From assembly GCF_900156785.1 (NCBI RefSeq), contig NZ_FTOP01000007.1, positions 124,001 through 188,000 of the forward strand: a stretch of DNA of 64,000 bases, in the 5' to 3' direction. A program made the translations under genes and the position numbers. Of the stretch, positions 26,620-35,683 are shown in pieces (position 1 is the first letter of the stretch; the number at the start of each line of letters is the position of its first letter). The notes beneath the pieces were generated by a model, which did not search any database, was not told the DNA's origin, and saw only the letters and a list, made by a program, of their open reading frames with translations. The stretch is from Belliella pelovolcani. Its GTDB lineage: Bacteria; Bacteroidota; Bacteroidia; Cytophagales; Cyclobacteriaceae.

Positions 26620-29600
26620 ATGAAACACAATTTACTTAAAATCAATTTGAGTGTAATCATCATGTTGACGACGTTGGTCAGTGCCTTGGGACAGGGTACT
26701 ACTTCGTATCAATTTGTAGAAACATTTGAAAGCCTTGGTCTCACTGGTACAACCTACAGAGACGGCTCCTTCATTGGCAACAATGATATTACATGGGAAT
26801 ATACCCATGTGACTGGCGAACAATCTTTTCCGATAATAGCTGAAGGACTACTCCTTAGGAGATCTGGGGAAAATAGCTCCATCAAATCCGGTACTATAAG
26901 TGGAGGTATCAAAAATTTCAAAGTCGATATGCGCAAAGCGTTTACCTCTTCGGGTGACAGGCAAATTGGCTTATTCATCAATGATCAATTAATTGCGGAA
27001 TCCATTACTTTCGGAAATTTCTCTGGAGGAAGTGATGAAATTTTTAGTTTTGAGGTAGGAGATATAGATATACAAGGTGATTTTGTATTAGAAATTAGAC
27101 ACTTGCTCGGAGGTACTCAAAATAGACAGCTTGTGATTGACAATATTTCTTGGAATCCGTTTGATGGAGAAAACCCAGACCCTGCTGCTATTCCTGTTAT
27201 CAATCCTAATGGTGGGACATTTGATGAATCTGTATCAGTATCTCTTTCTTCAGCAACTGCAGGTGCTGCTATACATTATACACTAGATGGTTCTATTCCA
27301 AATCTAAATAGTCCAATCTATTCTAGCCCTATCTCCATTTCAACTACAAGTACGCTTTCAGCAGTGGCTTTTGCAGAAGGCTTCTCAGCTAGCGCAGTGG
27401 CTTCAGCTGACTTTATCATTAATGTACCTGCAACTCCTGCTGCTGGCATTCCTTACGTTCAGAATTTCGAAAACTTTGTCAGCTTGAGCAGTCCTGTGAC
27501 TACTTTTGGCACTGAAAGCGAATGGACTTTCTCAGCTGGTGCACTAAATTACAATGGCCTTTTTGGCGCTGGCACTGCTGGTGGATTTAGAGGAGGAGAT
27601 GTATTAGGATACCAACATACCGGAACTTCAGGTGTATTTACTGTTAGCTTGACTTTAGAAAACACTACGGGCTTTCCTATTTCAGATTTAGAGATTTCTT
27701 ACCTTGGAAGAGTCAGTAGGGTTGATCAAACAAGATTTCCTGAGTGGACGGTAACCGTCAACGGGACTACTGTTTCAGAACTGAGCTACAGCACTGCCTC
27801 TGGAGAAGATGAAAATAAATCTGCACTCCTTTCTGGACTGAATATCCTCCCAGGAGAATTGGTCACTATTGAATGGTCTTCTGATAGGGGATTCAATGCT
27901 GGAGGTGGAAGTAGACAAATCGGTATCGCTAATTTGAGTGTAACTATTCCTGAGGTATTAGAGCCAATAGAATTTGTCAATTGGAACTTCTCAGGTGAAC
28001 CAGGAAATCAAGTAGCAACACCTGGTAATGCCCTTGTAGCAGGTATAGCTGCGAGAGATTTTGCTAGAGGAGCTGGAATCAATCCAGCATCAGCGAATAA
28101 CTCAATCAACTCGAACGGTTGGAATGCTGGTGATGATCGCTACTTCACATTTGGGTTCAATGTCTCTGCTGATAAGCTGGTAGACTTGACAACGCTACAA
28201 ATAGGAAGTACTTCTTCTAATACTGGCCCAAGAGATTTGGCTTTGGTTTATAGTGGTGATGGCTTCACAGCTAGAATTGCTGAATGGCAACATACAGGTT
28301 CGTTTGTGAATCAAATCATTGACCTTTCAGCATTACAAAATTTATCTGGTGATGTGGAGTTTAGAATAATCACCACAAGTGACGTATCTGCCAATGGCGG
28401 AACGATTGCTTCTACCGGAACTTCGAGAGTGACCAATTTCTTCCCTGGAGCCCTTCCTGTGACATTTACAGGAATTGTAAAAGATGCCGATGGAGTAATT
28501 ATTCCAAGAATTGAGGTTAATCCAAGCGAATTGAACTTCGGAGCAATCAGTTTGGCGGGTACTCCAACTGTACTTTCTTACGAGGTCTCTGCAGAAAACC
28601 TTGAAGGAGATGTCATTGTATCAGCACCTGCTCCTTATCAAGTCTCTAAAGATGGGAATACCTTCTCAGGGTCTGTTGTATTCACCGTAGAGGAACTTAA
28701 CGTTACTCAGACAGTATATGTGCAATTGAATAATACCGAAGTAGGGACTTTCAACACCACTATTACCAATCAAACAGCTGGAACTTTACCAGTGGCGGTA
28801 ACAGTAAATGGTTCCGTATTTGATCCATTCAATATCAGCGAAAACTTCAACAATACCTGTCCTGACTTACCAGCTGGCTGGGAAACCATCAGTGTATTAG
28901 GTGCACAAGAATGGGCATGTACTACTTTTGGTAGAGCTGGCACCACTCCTACTGCCTCAGCCCCATTTGGCTTACAGATCAATGGCTTCTCTGGAGGTGC
29001 GGTTCTCAATGAAGATTGGTTAATTTCAGCACCTTACGATTTGACTGGGTTTAATATTCCATTGATGACATTCTGGAGTAGAGTCGCATTCCAAGGCCCA
29101 AGATTGAAGCTGTTGATTTCTACAGACTATGTAAGCGGAAATCCAAATGAAGCTACGTGGACTGAACTGAGTGATAGATTTGCAACAGCAGATCAGTGGA
29201 CTTTCTCAGGTCAAGTTGATTTGAGTGAGTATTTGGGTGAAACAGTAAGGATAGCATTTGTCTACAATTCTTCTCCAGAAACTGGCGCTGCAAGATGGAC
29301 ACTGGATGATTTTGCTTTGTTTAGCTCTGATGTGCCTGCTGAGCCATTCTTCTCCAATAATATCGGGAATGTAGATTACTGGCATTTTGGAATTGTACCA
29401 GCAGGTAGTACTTCAAGCAATACAAGAACTTTCAACTTTGGTTTATCCAATGCTGTAGCTGACTTGACAATTAGCGCAGGCGAGGGTTTTGAGTTCTCTA
29501 AAGATGGCATTAGCTTCAGTAGCACATTGACCTACGCGCCAAGTGAACTGGCTGGTCAGAAAACAGTCACTGTAAGATTTGCTCCAAGCATTGAAGGAGC

Positions 29601-31305
29601 CTTTGCTGCACCGATTCAATTTGAAAGTGGTGACATTTCTGTCAGAAGAGGCTACTTAACAGGGGCAACTATAGATAAAGATGATTCATTCAATGTGGTC
29701 AACTGGAACATAGAGTGGTTTGGTTCTACCAACTCAGGTCAAGGCCCAACCAATGTTGATCTGCAGTTACAAAATGTAAAAACTGTGATTGAAGATTTGG
29801 ACGCAGATGTATATGCTTTCCAAGAGATTACTAACCTAGATAAGTTCTACGAATTGGTAGATGCACTTCCTGGATACAGAGGATTCCATTCCACCGCTGT
29901 ATCTCAAGCAGGTAGCTTTGAAGAAGCTCAGAAGCTTACTTATCTATACAAAACTACAAGAGTAGATTCTGTATCTACGAGAGTGCTATTACAGGGTGTC
30001 AATACAGCTGATTTGGAAGGCTATCCAGATGCAAACAGAAGTAGATTCTGGGCTAGTGGCAGGCTTCCATACCTATTCGATATCAAAACAAATATCAATG
30101 GGGTACAGCAAAACATTACTTTAGTCAATGTACACACCAGATCTAATGGCGGTGGAGAGAGTGCAGGAGCCCAGAGATATGCCATGAGAAGGTATGATGT
30201 GAATGTCTTGAAAGATTCATTGGATACTTATTACGGCGATGTACCATTGATCATTCTTGGTGACTTCAATGATGATTTGGATGAAACTGTTGCTGATCAA
30301 ACTGCTCCTACAGTAAATACTTCTGAAACTTCATTTATCAATTACATCAATGATCCAGAAAATTATACGCCAATTACGCTCAGCCTGAGCAATGCAGGAT
30401 TGAGGACATTCCCGAGCTTTGAGAATGTGATTGATCATCAGATCATTTCCAATGAATTGAATGACAGCTGGATCGTAAATTCAGAACGTATTGTTGCGCC
30501 TTATGATTTGATTCCAAATTATGACAATACCACGTCGGACCACTTGCCGATCAAGACAAGGTTTATTCTTAGATGTGATCTTGAACAAGCTTCTGTAATT
30601 GCTTCCGAAACAGAAGTATGTGCTGGTTCGAACAGTATTACTTTCGAATTGGTAGGCGGAAGATATGATAGCATCGTAGGCTGGGAAATCTCTACTGATG
30701 GAGGAAGTTCTTGGTCTGCTATTGAAGGTTCAGCTGAATTGAGTAGTATCACTGTAGAGGATCTTGAATCCGCTGCTCAAATCAGAGCCATCATCAATTC
30801 TAATATATGTGATGCAATAGCTACCGAGGCTGTGGCGATTGAGATCAAATCTTTGCCAACCCCTGTGATAGGGTTTGAAAAGAGTAGACTCTTCACTTTG
30901 GAAGGTCCATACACTTATCAGTGGTTCAAGAATGGTCAATTGATCGCAACTACAAGCAGCAACGAGACGAGAATCCAAGGAGCGGGCATCTACACAGTAG
31001 TGATTACTGATTTGGAAGGTTGTACAGCTACTTCTGAGGAATTTGCATTCCCTGTCAAAGGAAATACTAATAAAGTAAGAGTTTTCCCTAATCCAGCTTC
31101 AGATTTTGTCAATGTAGAACTAAAGAAAGCTGAAGGTCTTCAAAATATAGAATTGAGAAACCCTAATGGTCTTTTGATCAAATCTCAATTAACAGAAGGT
31201 GGTCTAGTTCAGATGGATTTGGCTGGATTGGCCAAAGGTATCTACTTGATCTACATTACAGATAGATTTGGGGCCACATCGGTCGAAAGACTTGTCATCC
31301 GATAA
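26620..31305 (+). CDS. T9SS-exported multidomain nuclease (endonuclease/exonuclease/phosphatase fold)
   Basis: A 1561-residue secreted protein. The order is: signal peptide (1-24); beta-sandwich (about 25-180); chitobiase C-terminal-like domain (about 190-265); two further beta-sandwiches (about 270-450 and 450-620); Ig-like segment (about 630-735); choice-of-anchor-like sandwich ending WTLDDFALF (about 735-905); another Ig-like segment; catalytic domain (about 1020-1320); Ig-like domain; C-terminal sorting tail VRVFPNPASDFVNVEL onward (from about 1486). Catalytic marks are NVVNWNIEWFG (about 1024), AFQEITN, VNVHTRSNGG, LGDFNDD (about 1213) and TSDHLPIKTRF (about 1305), the metal-dependent EEP nuclease set. 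It probably degrades extracellular DNA or RNA for phosphate or nucleoside supply and is anchored or released by the type IX system. Confidence 0.92.
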   Translation: MKHNLLKINLSVIIMLTTLVSALGQGTTSYQFVETFESLGLTGTTYRDGSFIGNNDITWEYTHVTGEQSFPIIAEGLLLRRSGENSSIKSGTISGGIKNFKVDMRKAFTSSGDRQIGLFINDQLIAESITFGNFSGGSDEIFSFEVGDIDIQGDFVLEIRHLLGGTQNRQLVIDNISWNPFDGENPDPAAIPVINPNGGTFDESVSVSLSSATAGAAIHYTLDGSIPNLNSPIYSSPISISTTSTLSAVAFAEGFSASAVASADFIINVPATPAAGIPYVQNFENFVSLSSPVTTFGTESEWTFSAGALNYNGLFGAGTAGGFRGGDVLGYQHTGTSGVFTVSLTLENTTGFPISDLEISYLGRVSRVDQTRFPEWTVTVNGTTVSELSYSTASGEDENKSALLSGLNILPGELVTIEWSSDRGFNAGGGSRQIGIANLSVTIPEVLEPIEFVNWNFSGEPGNQVATPGNALVAGIAARDFARGAGINPASANNSINSNGWNAGDDRYFTFGFNVSADKLVDLTTLQIGSTSSNTGPRDLALVYSGDGFTARIAEWQHTGSFVNQIIDLSALQNLSGDVEFRIITTSDVSANGGTIASTGTSRVTNFFPGALPVTFTGIVKDADGVIIPRIEVNPSELNFGAISLAGTPTVLSYEVSAENLEGDVIVSAPAPYQVSKDGNTFSGSVVFTVEELNVTQTVYVQLNNTEVGTFNTTITNQTAGTLPVAVTVNGSVFDPFNISENFNNTCPDLPAGWETISVLGAQEWACTTFGRAGTTPTASAPFGLQINGFSGGAVLNEDWLISAPYDLTGFNIPLMTFWSRVAFQGPRLKLLISTDYVSGNPNEATWTELSDRFATADQWTFSGQVDLSEYLGETVRIAFVYNSSPETGAARWTLDDFALFSSDVPAEPFFSNNIGNVDYWHFGIVPAGSTSSNTRTFNFGLSNAVADLTISAGEGFEFSKDGISFSSTLTYAPSELAGQKTVTVRFAPSIEGAFAAPIQFESGDISVRRGYLTGATIDKDDSFNVVNWNIEWFGSTNSGQGPTNVDLQLQNVKTVIEDLDADVYAFQEITNLDKFYELVDALPGYRGFHSTAVSQAGSFEEAQKLTYLYKTTRVDSVSTRVLLQGVNTADLEGYPDANRSRFWASGRLPYLFDIKTNINGVQQNITLVNVHTRSNGGGESAGAQRYAMRRYDVNVLKDSLDTYYGDVPLIILGDFNDDLDETVADQTAPTVNTSETSFINYINDPENYTPITLSLSNAGLRTFPSFENVIDHQIISNELNDSWIVNSERIVAPYDLIPNYDNTTSDHLPIKTRFILRCDLEQASVIASETEVCAGSNSITFELVGGRYDSIVGWEISTDGGSSWSAIEGSAELSSITVEDLESAAQIRAIINSNICDAIATEAVAIEIKSLPTPVIGFEKSRLFTLEGPYTYQWFKNGQLIATTSSNETRIQGAGIYTVVITDLEGCTATSEEFAFPVKGNTNKVRVFPNPASDFVNVELKKAEGLQNIELRNPNGLLIKSQLTEGGLVQMDLAGLAKGIYLIYITDRFGATSVERLVIR

Positions 31306-31326
31306 CAGTTTAATTTTAAAGGCATT

Positions 31327-31360
31327 AAAAGGTCAGCGTTTGATACGCTGGCCTTTTTTT
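31327..31360 (+). terminator. Rho-independent terminator after nuclease gene
   Basis: An 11-bp stem (AAGGTCAGCGT / ACGCTGGCCTT, with one G-U pair) and a 5-nt loop are followed by seven T. It lies about 22 nt after the nuclease stop codon. Confidence 0.93.
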
Positions 31361-31433
31361 GTTCCATTAATCATCCCGTTTTCCAAGCTTTCATCATTTT
31401 TTTGTTTATTTGTAAAGCACAAATCAGAAAAGC

Positions 31434-32576
31434 ATGTCACCCTTTGAAGATATAAGACCTTATTATGACACGGAAGTAGATGATGCCATCAGGGAGATCT
31501 TACATCACCCTATGCTCAAAGCAATGATGAATTTTACTTTTCCTGATGTCAGCGATGATTATTGGAGAGACCTGATGCTTCACTGTCATTCTATCCGTGA
31601 TTTTCAGATCAATTTCATCTATCCAGGTGTACAAAAAGTACTTGAAAAAAGCTCCGAAGGCTTATCAACATCAGGATTTGAGAAATTAGAGAAAAACGTT
31701 CCTTATCTTTTTATATCAAATCACAGAGATATTATCCTAGACACCTCATTGCTCAATGCCAGTCTTTACGAGCATGGATTATCCATGACTACCTCTGCCA
31801 TTGGGGATAATTTAGTCAAAAAACCTTTCCTCAACACCCTATCTCGGCTGACGAGAAACTTTACCATCAAGAGGGGATTACCCGCAAGAGAGCTTTTAGA
31901 AAGCTCAAAAATCACCTCGGCATTTATTAAAAACTCACTCTTAAGAGAAAATCGCTCAGTATGGATCGCACAGCGAGAAGGTAGAACCAAAGACGGAAAT
32001 GATGAAACCCATAAGGGTGTTTTGAAGATGATTTCTATGGCTGCTGATGATGGGCAAGTCATTGAATATTTCCAAAAATTGAATATCGTACCTGTTTCTA
32101 TCTCATATGAATATGATCCTACTGATGTATTGAAAATGCCAGAACTGCTAGCCAAAGCAAATTCTGAAATCTATGTGAAAAGCGAGAACGAGGATTTTAT
32201 AACTTTGCTCAGCGGTATAATGGGTCAAAAGAAAAGAATCCACATACACATAGGAGAAGTCCTCAATGATGCTATAGGTGAGATTGGGAAAACTGAATCT
32301 AATAGCAACCGGCAATTTCAAGCCATTGCAGATTTGATAGATCAAAATATCCTCGCTGGATTCAAATTATGGCCGACGAATTATATTGCTCATGACCTGA
32401 TGTATGGAGTTGAAGAGTATAAAGAGCATTATACAGATGAAGAAAAGGCCCTATTCGAGCGAAGATTCCAAAAAGGAGTAGATGTGAATGACCCTATGGC
32501 TGTCAAAAGCTTTCTAGCCATGTATGCCAACCCCGTTAATAATCAAAAACGTGTCCTTGAAGAAATCAGTAAATAA
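31434..32576 (+). CDS. PlsC-type glycerol-phosphate/lysophosphatidate acyltransferase
   Basis: A 380-residue acyltransferase-fold protein that likely transfers an acyl chain to a glycerophospholipid precursor or related lipid. Block I is FISNHRDIILD (His97, Asp103), with five residues between His and Asp instead of the canonical four; Asp99 directly in HRD is an alternative partner. The phosphate-binding block is IAQREGRTKDGND (about 180-192). No clear membrane-spanning helix is evident, so it is probably peripheral. It is larger than standard PlsC (about 240 residues) because of extra segments before and after the core. Flanked by terminators on both sides, it is a single-gene unit. The exact acceptor is unknown. 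Confidence 0.85.
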   Translation: MSPFEDIRPYYDTEVDDAIREILHHPMLKAMMNFTFPDVSDDYWRDLMLHCHSIRDFQINFIYPGVQKVLEKSSEGLSTSGFEKLEKNVPYLFISNHRDIILDTSLLNASLYEHGLSMTTSAIGDNLVKKPFLNTLSRLTRNFTIKRGLPARELLESSKITSAFIKNSLLRENRSVWIAQREGRTKDGNDETHKGVLKMISMAADDGQVIEYFQKLNIVPVSISYEYDPTDVLKMPELLAKANSEIYVKSENEDFITLLSGIMGQKKRIHIHIGEVLNDAIGEIGKTESNSNRQFQAIADLIDQNILAGFKLWPTNYIAHDLMYGVEEYKEHYTDEEKALFERRFQKGVDVNDPMAVKSFLAMYANPVNNQKRVLEEISK

Positions 32577-32579
32577 ATT

Positions 32580-32609
32580 AAAAGGCTACCCAAATTTGGG
32601 TAGCCTTTT
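32580..32609. terminator. Bidirectional terminator between converging genes
   Basis: A perfect 30-bp palindrome built on AAAAGGCTACCCAAA and its complement lies between the acyltransferase stop (32576) and the histidine kinase stop (32612). It ends in T runs on both strands and can stop transcription from either side. Confidence 0.92.
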
Positions 32610-32611
32610 AA

Positions 32612-33832
32612 TTAGACTGGCAATTTGACTGTAAACTTGGTACCGCCTTCACTTGAAGAATCTATACTCAACTTTCCATTGGTTTTATCTACCAAATGCT
32701 TAACAAGTGCTAGACCAAAACCAAACCCCTTCTCCCCTCCAGTGCCGTCAGTGGATTTAGAGTTTCCATCAAGAATTTCTTGAATTTTTTCCTTAGACAT
32801 CCCAACACCAGAATCCTCCACGGTCATCACCAACTCGTTCCTTTCTTGCTCTTGCTCTTGAAGGTCCAAGACTACACTTACAGAGCCATTTTCTGGAGTA
32901 AACTTGATAGCATTCGATATTAGGTTCCCGACGATCTGAAGTAATTTATTTTTAGGGAAAGGCACATGATCTCTACCATCCTTATTGATTACAGTATAGC
33001 TCACGTTTTTATGTACTGCCTGAGCTCCATACATATCCAAAAGTTTTTCTTTTAAAGTTTCCAAGCTGAACTCAACAGAATGGTTGATCTGAGGCTTAGA
33101 TTGTGTTGGTTTCGGATAGTCTTGCGAAAGGATTTCATCGGCCAATTCTAAAACAGAATTTCCACTTTTTTGAATCAAATTGATAAAGTCCAAAACCTCT
33201 TCAAGCTGATTTTCATTTCCTTGGTCTTGAATAATCTTTGCAAGGCCTATGATGCCTCCAATCGGCCCTCTAATATCATGTGCTACTTTTTTCTGATTCT
33301 CTTTGATCTCTAGCATTCTATGTTTGAGATCTTTGACCGCCTTCATGATTTTCAATCTATTGACTATCTCATCAGCTATGATCTTCAGCAATTCTATTTT
33401 CTCCTGAGAAAGATCTTTTAAATCAGTATCTAATACACACAAAGCACCAAGATTGAGGCCTTCAGCTGTCGTCAATGGAACTCCAAAATAATACCTCAAA
33501 TTTGGGCTATCCTTCACATAAAACTTGTCAGAAAAGCGATCATCCTTGGAAAGGTCCTTGATCTCGAATTGATCTGACTCCATCAAGGTGTATTGACAAA
33601 CTGAATCCTCTCTCGGCATTTGTCCTGCTGGAAATCCATGAGCTGAGACTGACCATTGTGTAAAGGAATCTATCAAATTAACTAAGGATATTTCAGTCCT
33701 AGCAACTTTTGCCGCTAGCTTGGTCAAATCCTTGAATTGATTGTCTAAATCTGTATAATCTAAATCATACTCTGACAACTCTAATATTCTTTCGAATTCG
33801 TTGTCTGGAATAGGCGCTTCGTGAAATTTCAT
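32612..33832 (-). CDS. GAF-domain sensor histidine kinase
   Basis: A 406-residue cytosolic histidine kinase without transmembrane segments. A GAF domain spans about 25-165 (with LGALCVLDTDLK near 128). The dimerisation/phosphoacceptor helix has His185 in KKVAHDIRGPIGG. The ATPase domain shows the N box VGNLISNAIKFTPENG (about 301-316), G1 VEDSGVGM and G2 GGEKGFGFGLALV. All catalytic boxes are intact. No response regulator lies next to it, so the partner is elsewhere. The GAF domain suggests sensing of a soluble ligand or redox state, but nothing in the sequence shows which. A matching promoter lies about 107 nt upstream. Confidence 0.95.
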   Translation of the reverse strand: MKFHEAPIPDNEFERILELSEYDLDYTDLDNQFKDLTKLAAKVARTEISLVNLIDSFTQWSVSAHGFPAGQMPREDSVCQYTLMESDQFEIKDLSKDDRFSDKFYVKDSPNLRYYFGVPLTTAEGLNLGALCVLDTDLKDLSQEKIELLKIIADEIVNRLKIMKAVKDLKHRMLEIKENQKKVAHDIRGPIGGIIGLAKIIQDQGNENQLEEVLDFINLIQKSGNSVLELADEILSQDYPKPTQSKPQINHSVEFSLETLKEKLLDMYGAQAVHKNVSYTVINKDGRDHVPFPKNKLLQIVGNLISNAIKFTPENGSVSVVLDLQEQEQERNELVMTVEDSGVGMSKEKIQEILDGNSKSTDGTGGEKGFGFGLALVKHLVDKTNGKLSIDSSSEGGTKFTVKLPV

Positions 33833-33938
33833 AATGCTATAAATTTGTACAAAGAACGAATATTAGCAGCTTATAGATTAAATAAAGTCTATTTTTTTTG
33901 GGCGAAACTGCACAAACCTTTTTAGAGTCAATGAAGTA

Positions 33939-33968
33939 CAAAATTACCATTTCGAAACCATAGACAAA
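33939..33968 (-). promoter_or_regulatory. Predicted promoter of the histidine kinase gene
   Basis: On the minus strand, TTTG (33968-33965), an 18-nt spacer and TAATTTTG (33946-33939) match the Bacteroidota TTG/TAnnTTTG pattern. Only sequence match supports it. Confidence 0.45.
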
Positions 33969-33991
33969 TATGGTATATTCAAAGAGAAAAT

Positions 33992-35134
33992 CTACTTGAC
34001 CAAAAAACCTAAACCTAAATTCTTGATAATCCTATCTTTCACTTCTTTACTCAGTTCCAAATGACCCGTGTAGACATCTGTGATTTTTTCACAATATCGT
34101 TGCCCATTTTGCTTCATCAAATAATTCCTGATCCGCTTTTGGTGATAAAATAGATGTGCCAAATAACCTGTGAATTTCAATTCAGGAAGAAGTCTGACAT
34201 GTAATGCATCTAAGTAGGCTTTCTCTGCCTGAGCAGGATTTTGAAAGTTTTCAGCTATGGCTTTTCCCGCAAGGCTACCGGAATACAAGGCATTGGTGAT
34301 ACCCTCAGCAGTTAGTGGGTCTGCAAAGCCCGCCGAATCGCCCGTTAGGAACACGTTATGCTTTACAAATCCATCTGTTCGAGGTGATACGGGAACCTGA
34401 AAGCCATGAGCCTGTTCGGACTTTACTTCTTTGATTCCTAAGGTCTTTAAATACTGATAATAATGCTCCCTTAGGTTTACCTTTCGTTTTTCAAAAGTCC
34501 CCACTCCTATAGATAGGTGATTTTTCTTTGGGAAACACCAACCATAGCCTTTTGGTATAGCATCTATATCAAACCTTGCCTCTGCAGAAAGTCTTTCAAA
34601 AGCCTCTTGATCCACCTCTACTTCGTATTCTAATGCTGGTATGGTCTTTCGTGTTTCCTGCCATCCCGCGAGTTTGGCCGTAGGACCCAAGACTCCATCA
34701 GCAGCAATCACATATTTGCAAGATATGGCCCCTTGAGAGGTTTCTAATCTAATTTCAGTATCAAAATTGACAGCCTTGAGCTGATGATTTTCTAATAATT
34801 CAGCACCAAACTTTCCTGCTTCCTGAATGATCAATTGATCAAAACTATCCCGCATTACCATCGTCACTACAGGATAAGGTCGCTTGGCAAAAAGTGGCTC
34901 CTTCAAATGATCAAAATAGATATATAGATCATTGAACTCTTTTTCGATGACATGGGAAATATCAAAAGGAAGCATGTCTCTGCCACGAAAAACCAAACCG
35001 CCACCACAGGTCTTATATCGAGGTAAGGTCTCCTTCTCTAAAATGGCTACTCGTAGTCCACCTTTGGCTGCTTCATAAGCAGCCATACCTCCGGCAGGCC
35101 CAGAACCTACTACTACTACATCAAAACTTTTCAT
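33992..35134 (-). CDS. Geranylgeranyl-reductase-family FAD-dependent oxidoreductase
   Basis: About 380 residues starting MKSFDVVVVGSGPAGG, the FAD-binding Rossmann motif right at the N-terminus. A longer frame from TTG at 35212 would run through the terminator hairpin of the preceding gene, so ATG 35134 is preferred. Other family marks are LPRYKTCGGGLVFRG (about 40-54), YVIAADGVLGPTAKLAG, and VFLTGDSAGFADPLTAEGI, the second FAD motif. Such enzymes reduce isoprenoid chains of menaquinone, carotenoid or lipid precursors, or related unsaturated lipids. The substrate here is unknown. It stands alone between a terminator and the histidine kinase promoter. Confidence 0.9.
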   Translation of the reverse strand: MKSFDVVVVGSGPAGGMAAYEAAKGGLRVAILEKETLPRYKTCGGGLVFRGRDMLPFDISHVIEKEFNDLYIYFDHLKEPLFAKRPYPVVTMVMRDSFDQLIIQEAGKFGAELLENHQLKAVNFDTEIRLETSQGAISCKYVIAADGVLGPTAKLAGWQETRKTIPALEYEVEVDQEAFERLSAEARFDIDAIPKGYGWCFPKKNHLSIGVGTFEKRKVNLREHYYQYLKTLGIKEVKSEQAHGFQVPVSPRTDGFVKHNVFLTGDSAGFADPLTAEGITNALYSGSLAGKAIAENFQNPAQAEKAYLDALHVRLLPELKFTGYLAHLFYHQKRIRNYLMKQNGQRYCEKITDVYTGHLELSKEVKDRIIKNLGLGFLVK

Positions 35135-35180
35135 CCCGAAATATAGCCACGTTTTGATCATGGTTGGAAAAACTTTTTCA

Positions 35181-35210
35181 AAAAAAGAAGGCTGCCAAAT
35201 GACAGCCTTC
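35181..35210 (-). terminator. Rho-independent terminator after the third SusCD operon
   Basis: On the minus strand, GAAGGCTG / CAGCCTTC form an 8-bp stem (35210-35187) with an 8-nt loop, followed by a run of T. It ends the SusC-SusD-lipoprotein transcript and contradicts a coding start at 35212. Confidence 0.85.
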
Positions 35211-35236
35211 AAATCATAAATTGATCTTAATTTAGT

Positions 35237-35659
35237 TTATCCACCACTTTGAACATTCAGGTTGATATTTCTAGTAGTTGAGAAGCCACTCTGAGTTATC
35301 AGCTGAAATTGTATAGTCACTGTTGATCCGGCTGTACCAGATGGCACTTGATATTGAAATGTCTCCACATAAGAATCCTGTGTGTTCCAAGTAGTGAAAT
35401 TTCTCGTCGTGATAGTGTTGGCGGTACCTCCACTGATTCTATTCATTCTAAGCTCTGTGGCATTTTCATGCTCAGAGTAGAAGTTAACTGTAAAGGTGAC
35501 TGTTTGACCTTCGGATGGGCTCGTACTAGAGGCTGTAAGCCCTGAAATAGTACCTACTGCTCCGACCACTTCATACTCAGGCTCTACATCTTCCAAGATA
35601 CAAGAAGACGCGAATACCATGACTGAAAGTATAGCTGCAAAATTGAATATCTTTTTCAT
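35237..35659 (-). CDS. Small Ig-like lipoprotein of unknown function
   Basis: A 140-residue lipoprotein (lipobox ASSC, Cys20). The mature part is about 110 residues of beta strands rich in Ser, Thr and Gly (SPSEGQTVTFTVNF, GTAGSTVTIQFQL), suggesting one Ig-like or PKD-like domain. No known family was recognised beyond that. It is the last gene of the SusC-SusD operon and starts 24 bp after the SusD stop. By position it resembles SusE-like accessory binding proteins, though much smaller than usual. The terminator directly after it closes the operon. Confidence 0.75.
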   Translation of the reverse strand: MKKIFNFAAILSVMVFASSCILEDVEPEYEVVGAVGTISGLTASSTSPSEGQTVTFTVNFYSEHENATELRMNRISGGTANTITTRNFTTWNTQDSYVETFQYQVPSGTAGSTVTIQFQLITQSGFSTTRNINLNVQSGG

Positions 35660-35683
35660 ATTTTTTATTTTTTCTGTTCGAAA

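Noticed and set aside
28770-30978. Several 75-82-residue frames opposite the nuclease gene
   Set aside because: They lie antisense to a long, clearly coding frame and show no independent features.
35135-35212. Upstream extension of the FAD oxidoreductase starting with TTG
   Set aside because: It would translate the terminator hairpin of the preceding operon, and the FAD-binding motif begins naturally at the ATG at 35134.
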